Shown here in pieces: positions 47,530-58,200 of a stretch of DNA of 64,000 bases. The DNA is from a virus. Each line of letters opens with the position of its first letter. Within the stretch, counting starts at the first letter, position 1. The stretch is from positions 40,369-104,368 of IMG/VR virus record IMGVR_UViG_3300033153_010326; one strand, written 5' to 3'. A model generated the notes under the pieces. It was not told the origin of the DNA, did not search any database, and saw nothing but the letters and a program-made list of their open reading frames with translations. The position numbers were made by a program, and so were the translations under genes.

Positions 47530-48979
47530 CTGAAAGTTTAGCTCTAAATGTAACAGGGAAAATTTTTATTTGTCCAAGCTCTGTTTGACAAGATATTTCA
47601 GAGTTAGATTCATGTAATTTTAGGTCATATGGAGGATGAATGTCCCTATATTTTCTTGTTTGAGCAAAGCCCTGTAAACTAGTAAACAATTCTATTTTTT
47701 CAATACTCCATCCAGCACCAGTAGGAACACCTTCAAAATCCAAAATTAAAATTCCATTTTCTTCTTTAACCAAAATAGATTGAGATTCATTTTCACTACC
47801 TAAAGCATTAACTTTTAAAGTTGTATGTTTTATTTCTTCAGTTATTTCATCTTTTTTATACATATGAAAAAGTAAAAAACTAGTTCCAACAGAATATCCT
47901 GTTCCATAGGCATAAGGACTTAATGGGTTTTCTTCATAATAAAATTCTGATTTACGAGATTGAGTAAAATTATAAATATAGATTTTAGTTTTATTATTAA
48001 TTACTAATCCTTTTTTTGGTATATTATGAACTAAATATTGAGTAATTTCAGACCTATTAGTTCCATCTAAAGTATATATGGGTTCATCTGTTAAAGTAGC
48101 AAAATTTTGAATCTGATTATCAGTAGTAATTTTATTAAAAGTCTCATCTTCTGTAACTAAATTTGTTATTTTAAAATTACTAGAATAAGAAGTTGACCCA
48201 TCCAAATTTTTACCTTGTCGAACAATCTCAATTCCTTGAGGAGTCATGTGCCAATCTACATATCTATTTGTATTTAAAAGTTTAGTCTCTAAAATCCAGG
48301 TTCTTTTGTTCGTTATAATATCATATTCTTTGAATTGTATCTTATTTAGTTCTGTATCTGTATCAAGAAAATTAGGTTCGTCTTCAAGCCAATTTTCTAT
48401 CCAAAATCCAAATAACTGATGTCTTAAATCTTCAATATGACTTCCTTTTATTACAAACAATTTTTCTTTATCTTCTCCTATTTTAGGGTCTGTCCAATCT
48501 GTTTTTGTAATTAATTGATTTCCTCCAATTATTTCATAACTTAAATAATCTTCTAATGTCATTCCACTTTCTTCTAATATTCTTTCTGTAGATTCTCTTA
48601 ATTCTACAATATGTTTTACATTCCATTGAGCTATACCCGAATCTGTGATTTGAATAGGACTAAATTCCGTAACAGATACACCAATATCAAGTTCTTGTTG
48701 ATTTCTTAAATCTTGAATTTCTTGTATATGATTATTTCTTGCTTGAGTAAATCCTACATGGTTAGCTTTTATACTAGAAACCTCTTCGTTTTCATCTACT
48801 AACCAACTATAATTTGCTCCTTTTGCATTTAAAATAGGGTCATCATGTTCCCAAAAATGAATTCCTAATTCTATTAAATCATCTTTTTCAAGTTGAGATA
48901 GTGGAATTACTTCTTCTCCTACTTGTTTTCCAATTGGAGTAAAACAATAAGGACATAGAACATATTTAAGATTTGGCAT
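47525..48979 (-). CDS. tail-tip / fibre-like structural protein, 484 aa
   Basis: Last gene of the minus-strand tail operon. N-terminal CPYC motif, a helical segment (HVGFTQARNNHIQEIQDL, HIVELRESTERILEESGM) seen in metagenomic tail proteins, a beta-rich middle (FKITNLVTEDETFNKITTDN) and a jelly-roll-like C-terminus. Position after the baseplate-like gene suggests a fibre or receptor-binding part. No catalytic site recognised. Confidence 0.55.
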   Translation of the reverse strand: MPNLKYVLCPYCFTPIGKQVGEEVIPLSQLEKDDLIELGIHFWEHDDPILNAKGANYSWLVDENEEVSSIKANHVGFTQARNNHIQEIQDLRNQQELDIGVSVTEFSPIQITDSGIAQWNVKHIVELRESTERILEESGMTLEDYLSYEIIGGNQLITKTDWTDPKIGEDKEKLFVIKGSHIEDLRHQLFGFWIENWLEDEPNFLDTDTELNKIQFKEYDIITNKRTWILETKLLNTNRYVDWHMTPQGIEIVRQGKNLDGSTSYSSNFKITNLVTEDETFNKITTDNQIQNFATLTDEPIYTLDGTNRSEITQYLVHNIPKKGLVINNKTKIYIYNFTQSRKSEFYYEENPLSPYAYGTGYSVGTSFLLFHMYKKDEITEEIKHTTLKVNALGSENESQSILVKEENGILILDFEGVPTGAGWSIEKIELFTSLQGFAQTRKYRDIHPPYDLKLHESNSEISCQTELGQIKIFPVTFRAKLSE

Positions 48980-48991
48980 TGTTATTTATTC

Positions 48992-49534
48992 CTATTCTTC
49001 ATCAGGAGCATATACGGCATAAAATCTAAAACATTGTTTATCTTTATCCCATACAATATTAGGTTCATCACTATCTCCATATATTGTTCCTATTTGTTCT
49101 ATTCCATTATCATCTTTTTTAATAGGAGGGTCTGTTCCCCAAAATTGTTGGCAATGTTTACTATAATCATCACTTTCATCCCAATCAATATTATATTCTA
49201 TAAATTCTAAAGTATTAATATCTAAAGCCCCTCCTGCATATCTAGAATGGCTATGCCTATGATAACCTATAGTTGGGTCTGTTGGGGGTTTTAATCCATA
49301 TGGAGGAAACTCTAATTCTGCATTATTCCAGGGCATAAAATTTCCATAAGTTCCTCCTAATCCTGTTTTTAAATCTACAGAAAAATTATTACTTATATCT
49401 TTACTTCCTCCAACTATAGTATAAGGATTTGGATTAGAATCTTTAGGAGTTTCACTTTCCATAGTATTTATTCTAGATTTTAATTTAATAATTTCCCGTT
49501 CTAATTGATTAATTTTTTCATTTATATATCCCAT
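48992..49534 (-). CDS. structural protein with N-terminal coiled coil, 180 aa
   Basis: Starts with a short coiled coil (INEKINQLEREIIKLKSRIN), a trimerising stem, followed by a glycine- and proline-rich beta domain (HRHSHSRYAGGALDINTLEF). Likely a tail-fibre or adaptor protein. No homologue recognised with confidence. Confidence 0.5.
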   Translation of the reverse strand: MGYINEKINQLEREIIKLKSRINTMESETPKDSNPNPYTIVGGSKDISNNFSVDLKTGLGGTYGNFMPWNNAELEFPPYGLKPPTDPTIGYHRHSHSRYAGGALDINTLEFIEYNIDWDESDDYSKHCQQFWGTDPPIKKDDNGIEQIGTIYGDSDEPNIVWDKDKQCFRFYAVYAPDEE

Positions 49535-49543
49535 ATTACCTCG

Positions 49544-52282
49544 CTATGCCTTTCTTATAGATGTTGTAGTCATTCCTTCTCCATGAGAAGGTATACTTAC
49601 AGTTCTTTTAAAATATCTAAAATTTTCTACATCAATATCTACAGTAAAATCATTCATATTATAAGTTAAAGATGTAATATTTAAAGGAGAATCTAATATT
49701 CCATCTACCATTATTCTTTTGTTTAATTCAATTCCATAAAATATACAAGCATCTAAAGTTATTTTAATTGTACCTGATACTTTTTTATCAGCAGTTTCGC
49801 TTAATTTCCAATAAGCCATATCTTTAGCAAAATTAGTATCATTCCAAGTAGGAGTAGAAACATATATAAAATCTCCTGTACTAGATAGTTTACGAGATAC
49901 AATTCCTCCTTGTATTGACAAACCTGTAAGATTTAAAGTATCTAAAATAGTTGTAGGATAATCTCCAACTTTATCTGTAAAAAACATTAAATCATTTGAA
50001 ATATCTATTTCAGGATTATCTGCATCAGTTTCTGTACGAGTTATCCAAGTTTGTCTATATATAAGTACAGTTACACAAGGAGCATATAATTTATCCATAT
50101 GCCCATCTGCATCTTTTGTATAATAATATAAAGGGTCGTTTAAAGTTAAAATTCCTTCTTTAAAATCTATAGAAAATCCTTCACTTAATACTCCATCTCC
50201 TCCTTTTACAGAAGGAATACTTACTCCAGCACCAAAAGGTCTAGTAATTTCTACTTCAGGAGGTAAATAATCTGTCCAAGATTCCAATGTAGGATTAACT
50301 ATTCTATATTTTTTAAATACATCTGCATAAGCAGAGGATGTTGGATGATAATCAAATCCCTTCCCTTCATATTGTCCTCTTCTTGAAAATATTTCTTGCC
50401 CCGAATCCCACATAGGTATAGCCCTAACTCTACTTACTCCTATAATTCTACTAGTATATTCTCTTACTTCTCCTTGACTCCCAGGATGTCTTATAATTTG
50501 GTCTCCCATTTGAACTCTTAATTTATTAACTACATTTTCAGCAGATTCTGTTATATCATGACTTAATACTTGATACAGTTCTAAATTTTCTCCTAATTTT
50601 TGAGGTTCTAAATTTATTATAGACCCTCCATTAGCTGTCCAAAGTTTTTTATTTTCTTCTTCATCATAATACCAATCAAAATTACCACAATTTTGTACCA
50701 TTGCAGAAATAGCATTACTTCTACCTGTACCAAATAAACTTGTTGATTGAGGTATAAAATTTCCTATTCCGAAATTAACTCCCACAGAAGCTAATCCTTC
50801 CGACATAGTTCTATAATATAATTCACTATTATCTGAAGCACTATGTCCAATATCAAACCAAACTTTATTTCTGTTATCTAACCAATATTTATCTTTACAA
50901 TTAATTTGGATTTTTTCTGGAGTATCTGTTGGAGCAATAAAAGTGATATAGCCTTTATATATTACAATATCCTTATATTTAATTAATACTGTTGCTTCTA
51001 AGTTTGGGCGATTAGCATCATAAGCTCTTTCTAAGTCAAAAGTAATAGTATGAGCAGAGCCTGTGGTTTTTAAAATTTTAATAGTATCTATATTTATATC
51101 TGTTATTTCTACATTATCAAAATAAATTTTTAGATATTTTTTACCTAATGACTGTATACCTAAATCTCCAGCAACTTGCCAAGGTAATCTCATCCTAAAA
51201 TCATTAGTAACATCATTTATAGATTGTGCTCTCATATTAAATTTATTATCTACATCTGATAAATTATCATATGCCATATGAAAAGCCATGTTCATATCGT
51301 TTAATTCTAATTTAGCTGTATTTAATTTTTGTATAATATCTATTAATTCTGTTTTTACAGTATTAAATTTATTATCTACATCATCTATTACTTGAGAAGC
51401 AATATTTATTTTATTATCTATATCTTCTATTTCTTGAATAACACTTCTAAAATCATTATCTAAATCTTTCATTTCCACATATCCAGCAATAACTTCATCA
51501 GTTAAAGATAAAGTAATATCGGGTTGGGATTTTTCTAAACTTATATTAGTTTCTAATTCGTCATTTAAATTTAAAATTTCATCTAAATATTCTTCTCTCC
51601 TATTTACAATAATCTTATCACTTAATCCTAATTGTTCTTCTATTTCTACAATAAATCTAAATTGAATAGTATCTGAAAGAGAAAGAGTTTCTTCTGATGA
51701 TTGTATTAATGCTGGTTGAATTATAAAATTCTCAGAATAACCAGTTGCAAATTTACTTCCTGCTCCTGCTGTAATACCAAAACCACAATGTAAATACCTC
51801 CAAGCAGTATCATCTGCTCCTGATATTCCTGGGTCTAAAGTATCTAAACAATCAGTATCATTTATTCTATCTTCTTCGGAACTATAAATTTTTACATACA
51901 TTCTATCAACAATTCTATATATTTTTAAATAATATACAGTATCTATAGTTCCTATATAAGTAGACGTTTGATTATTACTTCTAGCAACAATCCAGATATT
52001 TCCACTTCCAATATCACTTAAATAAACAAGTTGTCCTGATAAACCAGCACTTGCTTGATTATTTAATTTAAAAACTCCCATTAAACTAGAAGTATCACTA
52101 GAAGTATCCATTCTAACATCAAACCATATCTCATAATCTTCAAAATATCCAGCTCCATAATCTTTATAAACATAACTATTATTATAAGTTTCAAGACCTG
52201 TTGCTGTATTCCTAGATATAGTTTGAGACCAAACATTATTAGGGTCTACTTCTGTGAAGGTTGTAAGATTTACAATTTCCAT
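49544..52282 (-). CDS. large tail/baseplate protein with 14-residue repeats, 912 aa
   Basis: Three regions. Residues about 1-190 are a beta-rich, lectin-like domain (LMGVFKLNNQASAGLSGQLV, YYLKIYRIVDRMYVKIYSS). Residues 273-365 hold about 6.6 copies of a 14-residue unit D-x-D-N-K/D-F/I-N/R. The rest is hub-like: KKYLKIYFDNVEITDINIDT, TFDLERAYDANRP and VLIKYKDIVIYKGYITFI resemble baseplate hub/tail-tip proteins. It is the largest structural gene after the tape measure. Confidence 0.6.
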   Translation of the reverse strand: MEIVNLTTFTEVDPNNVWSQTISRNTATGLETYNNSYVYKDYGAGYFEDYEIWFDVRMDTSSDTSSLMGVFKLNNQASAGLSGQLVYLSDIGSGNIWIVARSNNQTSTYIGTIDTVYYLKIYRIVDRMYVKIYSSEEDRINDTDCLDTLDPGISGADDTAWRYLHCGFGITAGAGSKFATGYSENFIIQPALIQSSEETLSLSDTIQFRFIVEIEEQLGLSDKIIVNRREEYLDEILNLNDELETNISLEKSQPDITLSLTDEVIAGYVEMKDLDNDFRSVIQEIEDIDNKINIASQVIDDVDNKFNTVKTELIDIIQKLNTAKLELNDMNMAFHMAYDNLSDVDNKFNMRAQSINDVTNDFRMRLPWQVAGDLGIQSLGKKYLKIYFDNVEITDINIDTIKILKTTGSAHTITFDLERAYDANRPNLEATVLIKYKDIVIYKGYITFIAPTDTPEKIQINCKDKYWLDNRNKVWFDIGHSASDNSELYYRTMSEGLASVGVNFGIGNFIPQSTSLFGTGRSNAISAMVQNCGNFDWYYDEEENKKLWTANGGSIINLEPQKLGENLELYQVLSHDITESAENVVNKLRVQMGDQIIRHPGSQGEVREYTSRIIGVSRVRAIPMWDSGQEIFSRRGQYEGKGFDYHPTSSAYADVFKKYRIVNPTLESWTDYLPPEVEITRPFGAGVSIPSVKGGDGVLSEGFSIDFKEGILTLNDPLYYYTKDADGHMDKLYAPCVTVLIYRQTWITRTETDADNPEIDISNDLMFFTDKVGDYPTTILDTLNLTGLSIQGGIVSRKLSSTGDFIYVSTPTWNDTNFAKDMAYWKLSETADKKVSGTIKITLDACIFYGIELNKRIMVDGILDSPLNITSLTYNMNDFTVDIDVENFRYFKRTVSIPSHGEGMTTTSIRKA
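51188..51466 (-). repeat. 14-residue tandem protein repeat (about 6.6 copies)
   Basis: Within the 912-aa protein, units DLDNDFRSVIQEIE, DIDNKINIASQVID, DVDNKFNTVKTELI, DIIQKLNTAKLELN, DMNMAFHMAYDNLS and DVDNKFNMRAQSIN follow each other with a strict 14-residue (42-nt) step. A regular hydrophobic pattern suggests a helical or coiled-coil stalk. Confidence 0.75.
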
Positions 52283-52307
52283 ATTTATTCCTTTTTAATA
52301 GTTAAGA

Positions 52308-52775
52308 CTAACCTACTGTAATTGTAAATTTAAGATATAATTCTGTATCGGCATCTACATTTTTAGTAGTAAATAAAGCCCTATTAAACATTACAGAACC
52401 TGTTTCAGTAGCAGAATCAAATAAACCAGCTTCTTCTATAGCAAAACTTTCTCCAGTACCAAATGAAAAAGTTTTTTCAAAAGTAACTTCATTACCACTT
52501 CTAGCAATTGTAGCTAATTCTCTAGCAGATTCGTTTTTTAAAGCAGTATCTCCTACTACTACAGAATCTCCAGATTCAGATTCTCCTATAGCTATATAGG
52601 GAAAACCTGCTATACCTGTTTCTAAATTACCTAAATAATCTCCAACATTGTATTTTCCAGTATTAACTATGGTATTATGAGCTACTGATTTTTCTATAGT
52701 CTTTCCATCACGTCTTAATTCAGCAATAACATTAACATTTATAGGAAATTTTATATTATTCTTAGTTCTCTTCAT
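52308..52775 (-). CDS. tail-associated structural protein, 155 aa
   Basis: HNTIVNTGKYNVGDYLGNLE, GFPYIAIGESESGDSVVVGD, FEKTFSFGTGESFAIEEAGL and MFNRALFTTKNVDADTELYL are the blocks of a common phage tail protein that looks like a fibre or collar subunit (G-x-x-x-V-x-V-A-E-A-G-L type). Function inferred from context. Confidence 0.6.
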   Translation of the reverse strand: MKRTKNNIKFPINVNVIAELRRDGKTIEKSVAHNTIVNTGKYNVGDYLGNLETGIAGFPYIAIGESESGDSVVVGDTALKNESARELATIARSGNEVTFEKTFSFGTGESFAIEEAGLFDSATETGSVMFNRALFTTKNVDADTELYLKFTITVG

Positions 52776-52787
52776 TGTATTCCTCCA

Positions 52788-53234
52788 TTATTTCCATTGA
52801 GACTCTCTTAATCCCCACGATTTTATTTTTTGAGAATCTGTTTTATATATTCGTTTAGTTAAATCGCTTAATTTGTATTTGTCTCCATCTTTTTCTGCTT
52901 TTAAAGAAATCCTATAACTAACAATTAAATCGTTTTTTCTGCCCATTATATAAAAATATTCAAGTCTAGGAATATTATGATTAATTTTTTCTGCTGTCTT
53001 ATTTTTAACATTAATTCTAGCCCAATCTTTAGTAGCTTCTACCATAAAATAATATAAATCATATCCATCTAAAATTAAATGGTCTCCTCCTGGTAATCGA
53101 ACAAATATACGTTTTATACTTTTATAGGGAACGTCTGTCCATTTAGTATCGAAAAAACTATTACCTCCTATAAATCTAGTATTATCTTCAAATACTATAC
53201 TATAAAGTGCATGAGTGATTTTCTCGCTCTTCAT
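52788..53234 (-). CDS. hypothetical protein, 148 aa
   Basis: Beta-rich protein with a central IFVRLPGGDHLILDGYDLYY and a helical end (DLTKRIYKTDSQKIKSWGLR). In the tail operon between two structural genes, so a minor tail or chaperone role is plausible. Not recognised. Confidence 0.5.
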   Translation of the reverse strand: MKSEKITHALYSIVFEDNTRFIGGNSFFDTKWTDVPYKSIKRIFVRLPGGDHLILDGYDLYYFMVEATKDWARINVKNKTAEKINHNIPRLEYFYIMGRKNDLIVSYRISLKAEKDGDKYKLSDLTKRIYKTDSQKIKSWGLRESQWK

Positions 53235-53246
53235 AATTTTTCTCCC

Positions 53247-53411
53247 TTACTTTGGTAATTGACAACATTCTAATTTAATAGTAGGTATAGTTGCACCACT
53301 TCCCATTTTTATGTCTAATTGACTAATACATACATATCCTTCTTTATCTTCTATACCTAAATATTCTTTTACAAGGTCTATTAATTTAGCTCCAAATTGA
53401 ATATTATCCAT
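53247..53411 (-). CDS. small hypothetical protein, 54 aa
   Basis: ATG at 53411 (minus strand) after AAGGGAGGAAAGT, a strong RBS. MDNIQFGAKLIDLVKEYLGI is helical and the end holds CC (KLECCQLPK). Fits neatly between the flanking genes. Function unknown. Confidence 0.55.
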   Translation of the reverse strand: MDNIQFGAKLIDLVKEYLGIEDKEGYVCISQLDIKMGSGATIPTIKLECCQLPK

Positions 53412-53451
53412 ACTTTCCTCCCTTATATTTTAAAGTTTATCATAAATACTT

Positions 53452-54111
53452 CTAATTCCAGGTAAATCTTGTACTGAGCACAAATGATACAACTTCAGGT
53501 GTAGCATAGCCAGCAGGTATTGTAATCTTTATATTAGCATACAATTCATGACTAGTTTCGCCAGTTGCTAATTCATCTAAAGCTCCATTACCTTCATTTA
53601 ATAATAATACATTATCATTTCCTGCTATAGAACTTCCAGCCCAACTTGCTCCTGGAAGTGAAGTTGAAGTAGCGATAGCTTTTAACATAGAATTAGCAGG
53701 TGTACCATTTCCAAGTACATGAGCGTCTGTTGTATTATGATTGGAATCATCCCAAGCTTCTAATTGAGGTTCGCTTGCTGTAGCTCCATCAAAACTAAAA
53801 TCAAATACAAATTGTTTATTTTCTCCCATACCAACAACTTCATGAGTATAATAAGCTCCTCCAACATTATGAGAATAATCCATAAGTAAACATAAAGCTA
53901 CATCTACATCTGCCGAAGCATCTATAATAGCGGAAGCATTATTAAGTTCTTTAGCTGTTGGTTCTGCTGTCATTAAATCTTTGACAGTAGCATCTCCTTT
54001 AGTCCAGATAATATAATCATGGTCAAGGTCTAAATCTATATATCCAGCTCCTGACTCTCCATATTCAAGGTCAGCATCAATATAATTGGTTCTAATTGTT
54101 AAATTAGTCAT
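53452..54111 (-). CDS. tail structural protein, 219 aa
   Basis: Alanine-, glycine-, aspartate-rich beta protein (YIDLDLDHDYIIWTKGDATV, SSIAGNDNVLLLNEGNGALD, KITIPAGYATPEVVSFVLST), the composition typical of phage fibre or tail-tube-associated proteins. Acidic and without lysine-rich tails, unlike the early genes. Strong RBS AGGAGGAATAAT. Confidence 0.55.
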   Translation of the reverse strand: MTNLTIRTNYIDADLEYGESGAGYIDLDLDHDYIIWTKGDATVKDLMTAEPTAKELNNASAIIDASADVDVALCLLMDYSHNVGGAYYTHEVVGMGENKQFVFDFSFDGATASEPQLEAWDDSNHNTTDAHVLGNGTPANSMLKAIATSTSLPGASWAGSSIAGNDNVLLLNEGNGALDELATGETSHELYANIKITIPAGYATPEVVSFVLSTRFTWN

Positions 54112-54121
54112 ATTATTCCTC

Positions 54122-55219
54122 CTAGTAAGATAGCACTAAAAAATTACATTCGTATTCTTGTATTCCAGTTCTGTCCGATTGTGCAAATACAATTTCTTGA
54201 TTTCTAAAAACAGTATACTCCCAATCCGTAGTCCAATTTCCACCTGTTAAAGGTCTATGTTCCATACTTAATACTCCTGGTGGAGTAGTAATAGTAGTTC
54301 TCATAGTATTCATTAAGGTAGTTAAATCTTCATAACCATCTTCATCAAATAATTTTCCTCTAACTGTAATTTCATGACTTCTTTTTCCTCCAGGTATTTT
54401 AATAGACCCATCAGCTCTATTTCCATGATGTACTATATCTTTATTTTTAGGTTGAGGGTCGTCAATATGAAATACATAAGGTAATTTATATCCTTCACAA
54501 CATTCACATTCCACAGTAGGAACTACAATAGTATCTGGAGTAGCTCCTGTAGCATCTAAATCTACAGGAGAAGCTGAAAAATGATTATGATTTTCTACAT
54601 GAATACAATCCATATAACCATTGAAAAAATTGGCAACATTTTTTGTACCTATATATAAAATTCCTGCAAAAGTATCAATATCATTATCTTCAGTATAAGC
54701 TACTTGAGTTCCATCTAAATAAATTGCATATACATTTGCTATTTTTATTAAAAGTATATGATGCCAATCGGTATCAGTAATTTCAGTTCCAATCATTTCA
54801 ATTTTTGTATCTCCTCCAGAAATCATCCTAAAAACTAATCCAGTTCCATGAGCATGTGCAAGATACCATCTATCTCCACCGCCTTCATATTGTCCTATAT
54901 AATATTCAGTTCCAGAGTGGTCATTATGTTTTACGAAAAGTGATATATTTTGAGTATCAGTATTACTTCCACAAAAATCCCAATTATCAGAATCTGGAAT
55001 TGATAAAAAAGCAGTAGTTCCATTAAATACTCCAGCATGACTTCCAAATTTTTTAATAGTATTACTAAAAGTTACATCTGTATTGGTAACAATAGTACCC
55101 CCATTTGATTTATCAATTACATCATTATTAAGACGTAATAATAATTTAATAGCTTCATATTCTGCTAAAGCTGATTTACTTTTAAAAATCACTCTCACTT
55201 CATAATTTTTGTATCCCAT
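54122..55219 (-). CDS. tail protein with LamG-like lectin domain and Dit-like C-terminus
   Basis: Residues about 55-205 are a LamG/concanavalin-like sandwich: HAGVFNGTTAFLSIPDSDNW, ISLFVKHNDHSGTEYYIG, WHHILLIKIANVYAIYLDGT and LYIGTKNVANFFNGYMDCI are its classic strands. The C-terminus (PGGKRSHEITVRGKLFDEDG, VLSMEHRPLTGG, FRNQEIVFAQSDRTGIQEYE) resembles the distal tail protein (Dit) domain. Located right after the tape measure gene, where Dit is expected, so probably a lectin-decorated Dit. Confidence 0.6.
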   Translation of the reverse strand: MGYKNYEVRVIFKSKSALAEYEAIKLLLRLNNDVIDKSNGGTIVTNTDVTFSNTIKKFGSHAGVFNGTTAFLSIPDSDNWDFCGSNTDTQNISLFVKHNDHSGTEYYIGQYEGGGDRWYLAHAHGTGLVFRMISGGDTKIEMIGTEITDTDWHHILLIKIANVYAIYLDGTQVAYTEDNDIDTFAGILYIGTKNVANFFNGYMDCIHVENHNHFSASPVDLDATGATPDTIVVPTVECECCEGYKLPYVFHIDDPQPKNKDIVHHGNRADGSIKIPGGKRSHEITVRGKLFDEDGYEDLTTLMNTMRTTITTPPGVLSMEHRPLTGGNWTTDWEYTVFRNQEIVFAQSDRTGIQEYECNFLVLSY

Positions 55220-58200
55220 TATAACTCCTTTGGATTTTTCTTTATATGGTCTAAAGTGTCTTTTTTAAGTTGGTCAGAACGCTGTTTAAATAGTTCATCC
55301 CATCTTTCTGGTGTCATTTCTCCTTTAATATATACCTGAAAATCTCCCATATCTATATGATTATGAATTTCTTTTGGGGCTTGGACATCAGCTCTACGAT
55401 ACAATTTTACATCTCTCGTTTCACGAGCCATTCCCATTTGTATATCAGCTTCTGCTTGTAATCTTCCTATATTCTTTATCTTACCAGAAATACCAGTCAT
55501 TAATTCTTGTTGAGATAATTCTAATACTGATTTTTGAAGTTCTAAAAATTTTTCTTTAAGATTTTCAATTGCTTCAAATCCTCTTTTTTCCCAAGGATTC
55601 CAAAATTGATTAGCATCAAATTTCATTTGTTCTTCTACAGTTAATTTTAATCTAGGTTTTGGGAAATCAACTCCTAACTTAAAAATATCATTTCTGGTTT
55701 TATTAACTGCATCTTTGCTTTGAGAATTAAAATGACTAAAAAAATCATCTATTATTTCTCTATCAAATATATTAGTTCTATATTTCCAAGCTATTTGTTT
55801 TGGTTTTAATTGTGTTAATTCTATAGCTCTTTTTATACGACCACGTTCTAATTCATCTGCTTTTGCATATTGTCCAAATAAACCTGTTACTGCATCCCAT
55901 TCTTTTCTTTTTTCTTTAGTAATAGCAACTACTTTTTGTAATTCTAAATTTTTAAGTTGTAATCGGTATTGTTCTTCTCCTATCACTTCTCTCATTAAAT
56001 CTAATTCTCTTTTTTTCATATCAATAATATCTGATTCACTTGCTCCTAAAGTTTTAAGTATAGTTATTTGAGCATTTAAAATTTGGTCTTTAATAGTTCT
56101 TCTGGATTGTAATTCTTTTTCTATTAAATTATTATTTTCTTTTTGAACTCTTAATATTTCTTCTTTAATATCTAAATTTCCTAATTCTAAATCTAAAGCT
56201 TCCTCTTTAAATTTCGCTATTTCTAATTCACTTGCTCCTACTATTTTCATAAGATTTACTTGATGCTTAATAATTTGTTGGATTTCTTTATGAGTATCTC
56301 TTCTTACTTCTGTTGCTTGTACATCTGCTTTTTGTTTAACTGTGAAATTCATTAAAGTTCTTTTATCTGAGTTTATTTGTCGTTGAAATTCCTCATGTTT
56401 TTTCTGTTGTTCTTCTCTTGAAATTCCTGTACTTTCTATAAGAGCGTCAAGAGCTATTTTAAACATCCTTATTCCTGAAGATATATGTGCTCCTGCCACT
56501 CCAAAAGTACGAATATCAAATCCTACTGATTTGCCCATTGCTTCATCCATACTTCCCAATACAATATTAGCTTCAGATGTATTATCTCTTAATTTCGCAA
56601 TTGTTTGTACTAAAAGTCTCATATTAGCAGTATAAAAACCTACTTCTGAACCTGCTTGTCTAAATTGGTCTCTACTAGCTTCTAAATTATCATTTATACC
56701 TTTTATAGCTTGTGCTAATGTCATTCCAGCCAAAGCATTATTTAAATATTCATGAGCCACTATTGCTAAAAGATTTTTTAATCTTCCTAATTGTGCTCTA
56801 GTAGTTTCTTCTCTAATAGCTTTCATTCTTTTAGCAAAACCTTCAGCTTCTTCATTTGCTCTTTGAACTTGTCTTTTTAGTTCATCAAAATTGTCAATTA
56901 ATAAACGCACAGCTACACCTGCTCTAGTTGCAAAAACATCTTGAATCTTTTGACCTTGTTGAGCTGTAATAGCTCCTTGTGTTTTAATTTGTTTACTGAT
57001 TTGTTCTATAATCTCTAAAAATTTAATAGGTTTATTTGGGTCAAAAGTTATACCAAAAACATCTGCTAATTTACTAGAATTTTTAGTTAATTGTAAAATA
57101 GCTCTTCCAGTTAATCTTCCAGTTCTTCCTCCTCTTAATAAACGAGTATTTAAAAAACCTAAAGTTGTAATTATTTCAGTAAAATCATCTGATAATCCTG
57201 AAACATATGGAGCAAATTTAGTATAAGATTCTGTTAATTCTTGTAATTGAACATCTTGAGTATTTCCACACCATAAAGTTTTTCCGTTTCTTCTAACAAA
57301 TAAAGTATGATATTTTGGTACTTCTACACAATAAACTAATCCTTTATAATCAACCCATTCTTCAACAGAAGCTGTTTTTCTATTTTCTAGTTTAGCATAA
57401 TATTTATTCTTTTTATTATACATTAAAAATTCTGTTCTATTTGAAAACCCTATCATCCAATTCTCTCTAGTATTAGTCTTTATTCCTTTAATTTTTTTAG
57501 AAGTAGCTGGTCTTGTAAGATAAGTAGTACCATAATTGGCTTTTAACGCTATTTCTTGCAAATCATCTCTCATTTTTTTAGAACTGGTAATAATAACAAA
57601 ACCTTTTTTCTTAAAAGAACTATCTCCAAAAGCATAAGTTTGTAAAAATGCTCTTAATAAATCTTTCGATAAATTCTTAATACCATTAGGTATAAATTTT
57701 TCATATGATTTCCCAAATTGCTTGAGATATTGACAAAGTTGTTTATTATGAATATTAAACCCTCTATGAAATTCAGATACTGTATAAGGCATCTTTTTCA
57801 TTATAAGTTTTAAATCGTCCCAATATTTCGATTTTTTTGATTGATATATTGTTATCTTGTATGTAGGGTCGTCTCCTTCTATCCAAGTACAACAACCTTC
57901 ACTTAAATACCATCCTAAAAACTGTACCCATAATTTCATAGGAATTTTTTTAGCTTTTCTGTTTCCAGTTTTATTTTCTATTTCTGGTAATATGAAATAT
58001 TCTGGATTATCTCCTAACCAATTAGACCCACGATAAAAACTTTTAGGTCTTCCAAATACTTTTCCAGCTTCTGCTAAAACATAATTTTGATTTTTTGGTC
58101 TATAACCTACTTTAGTATATAATTTATGTTTAGGAGTTACTTTAATATCTGCAAATTTTCCTTTTAAATGACATAATTTGCCATCAAACCATTTTACTAC

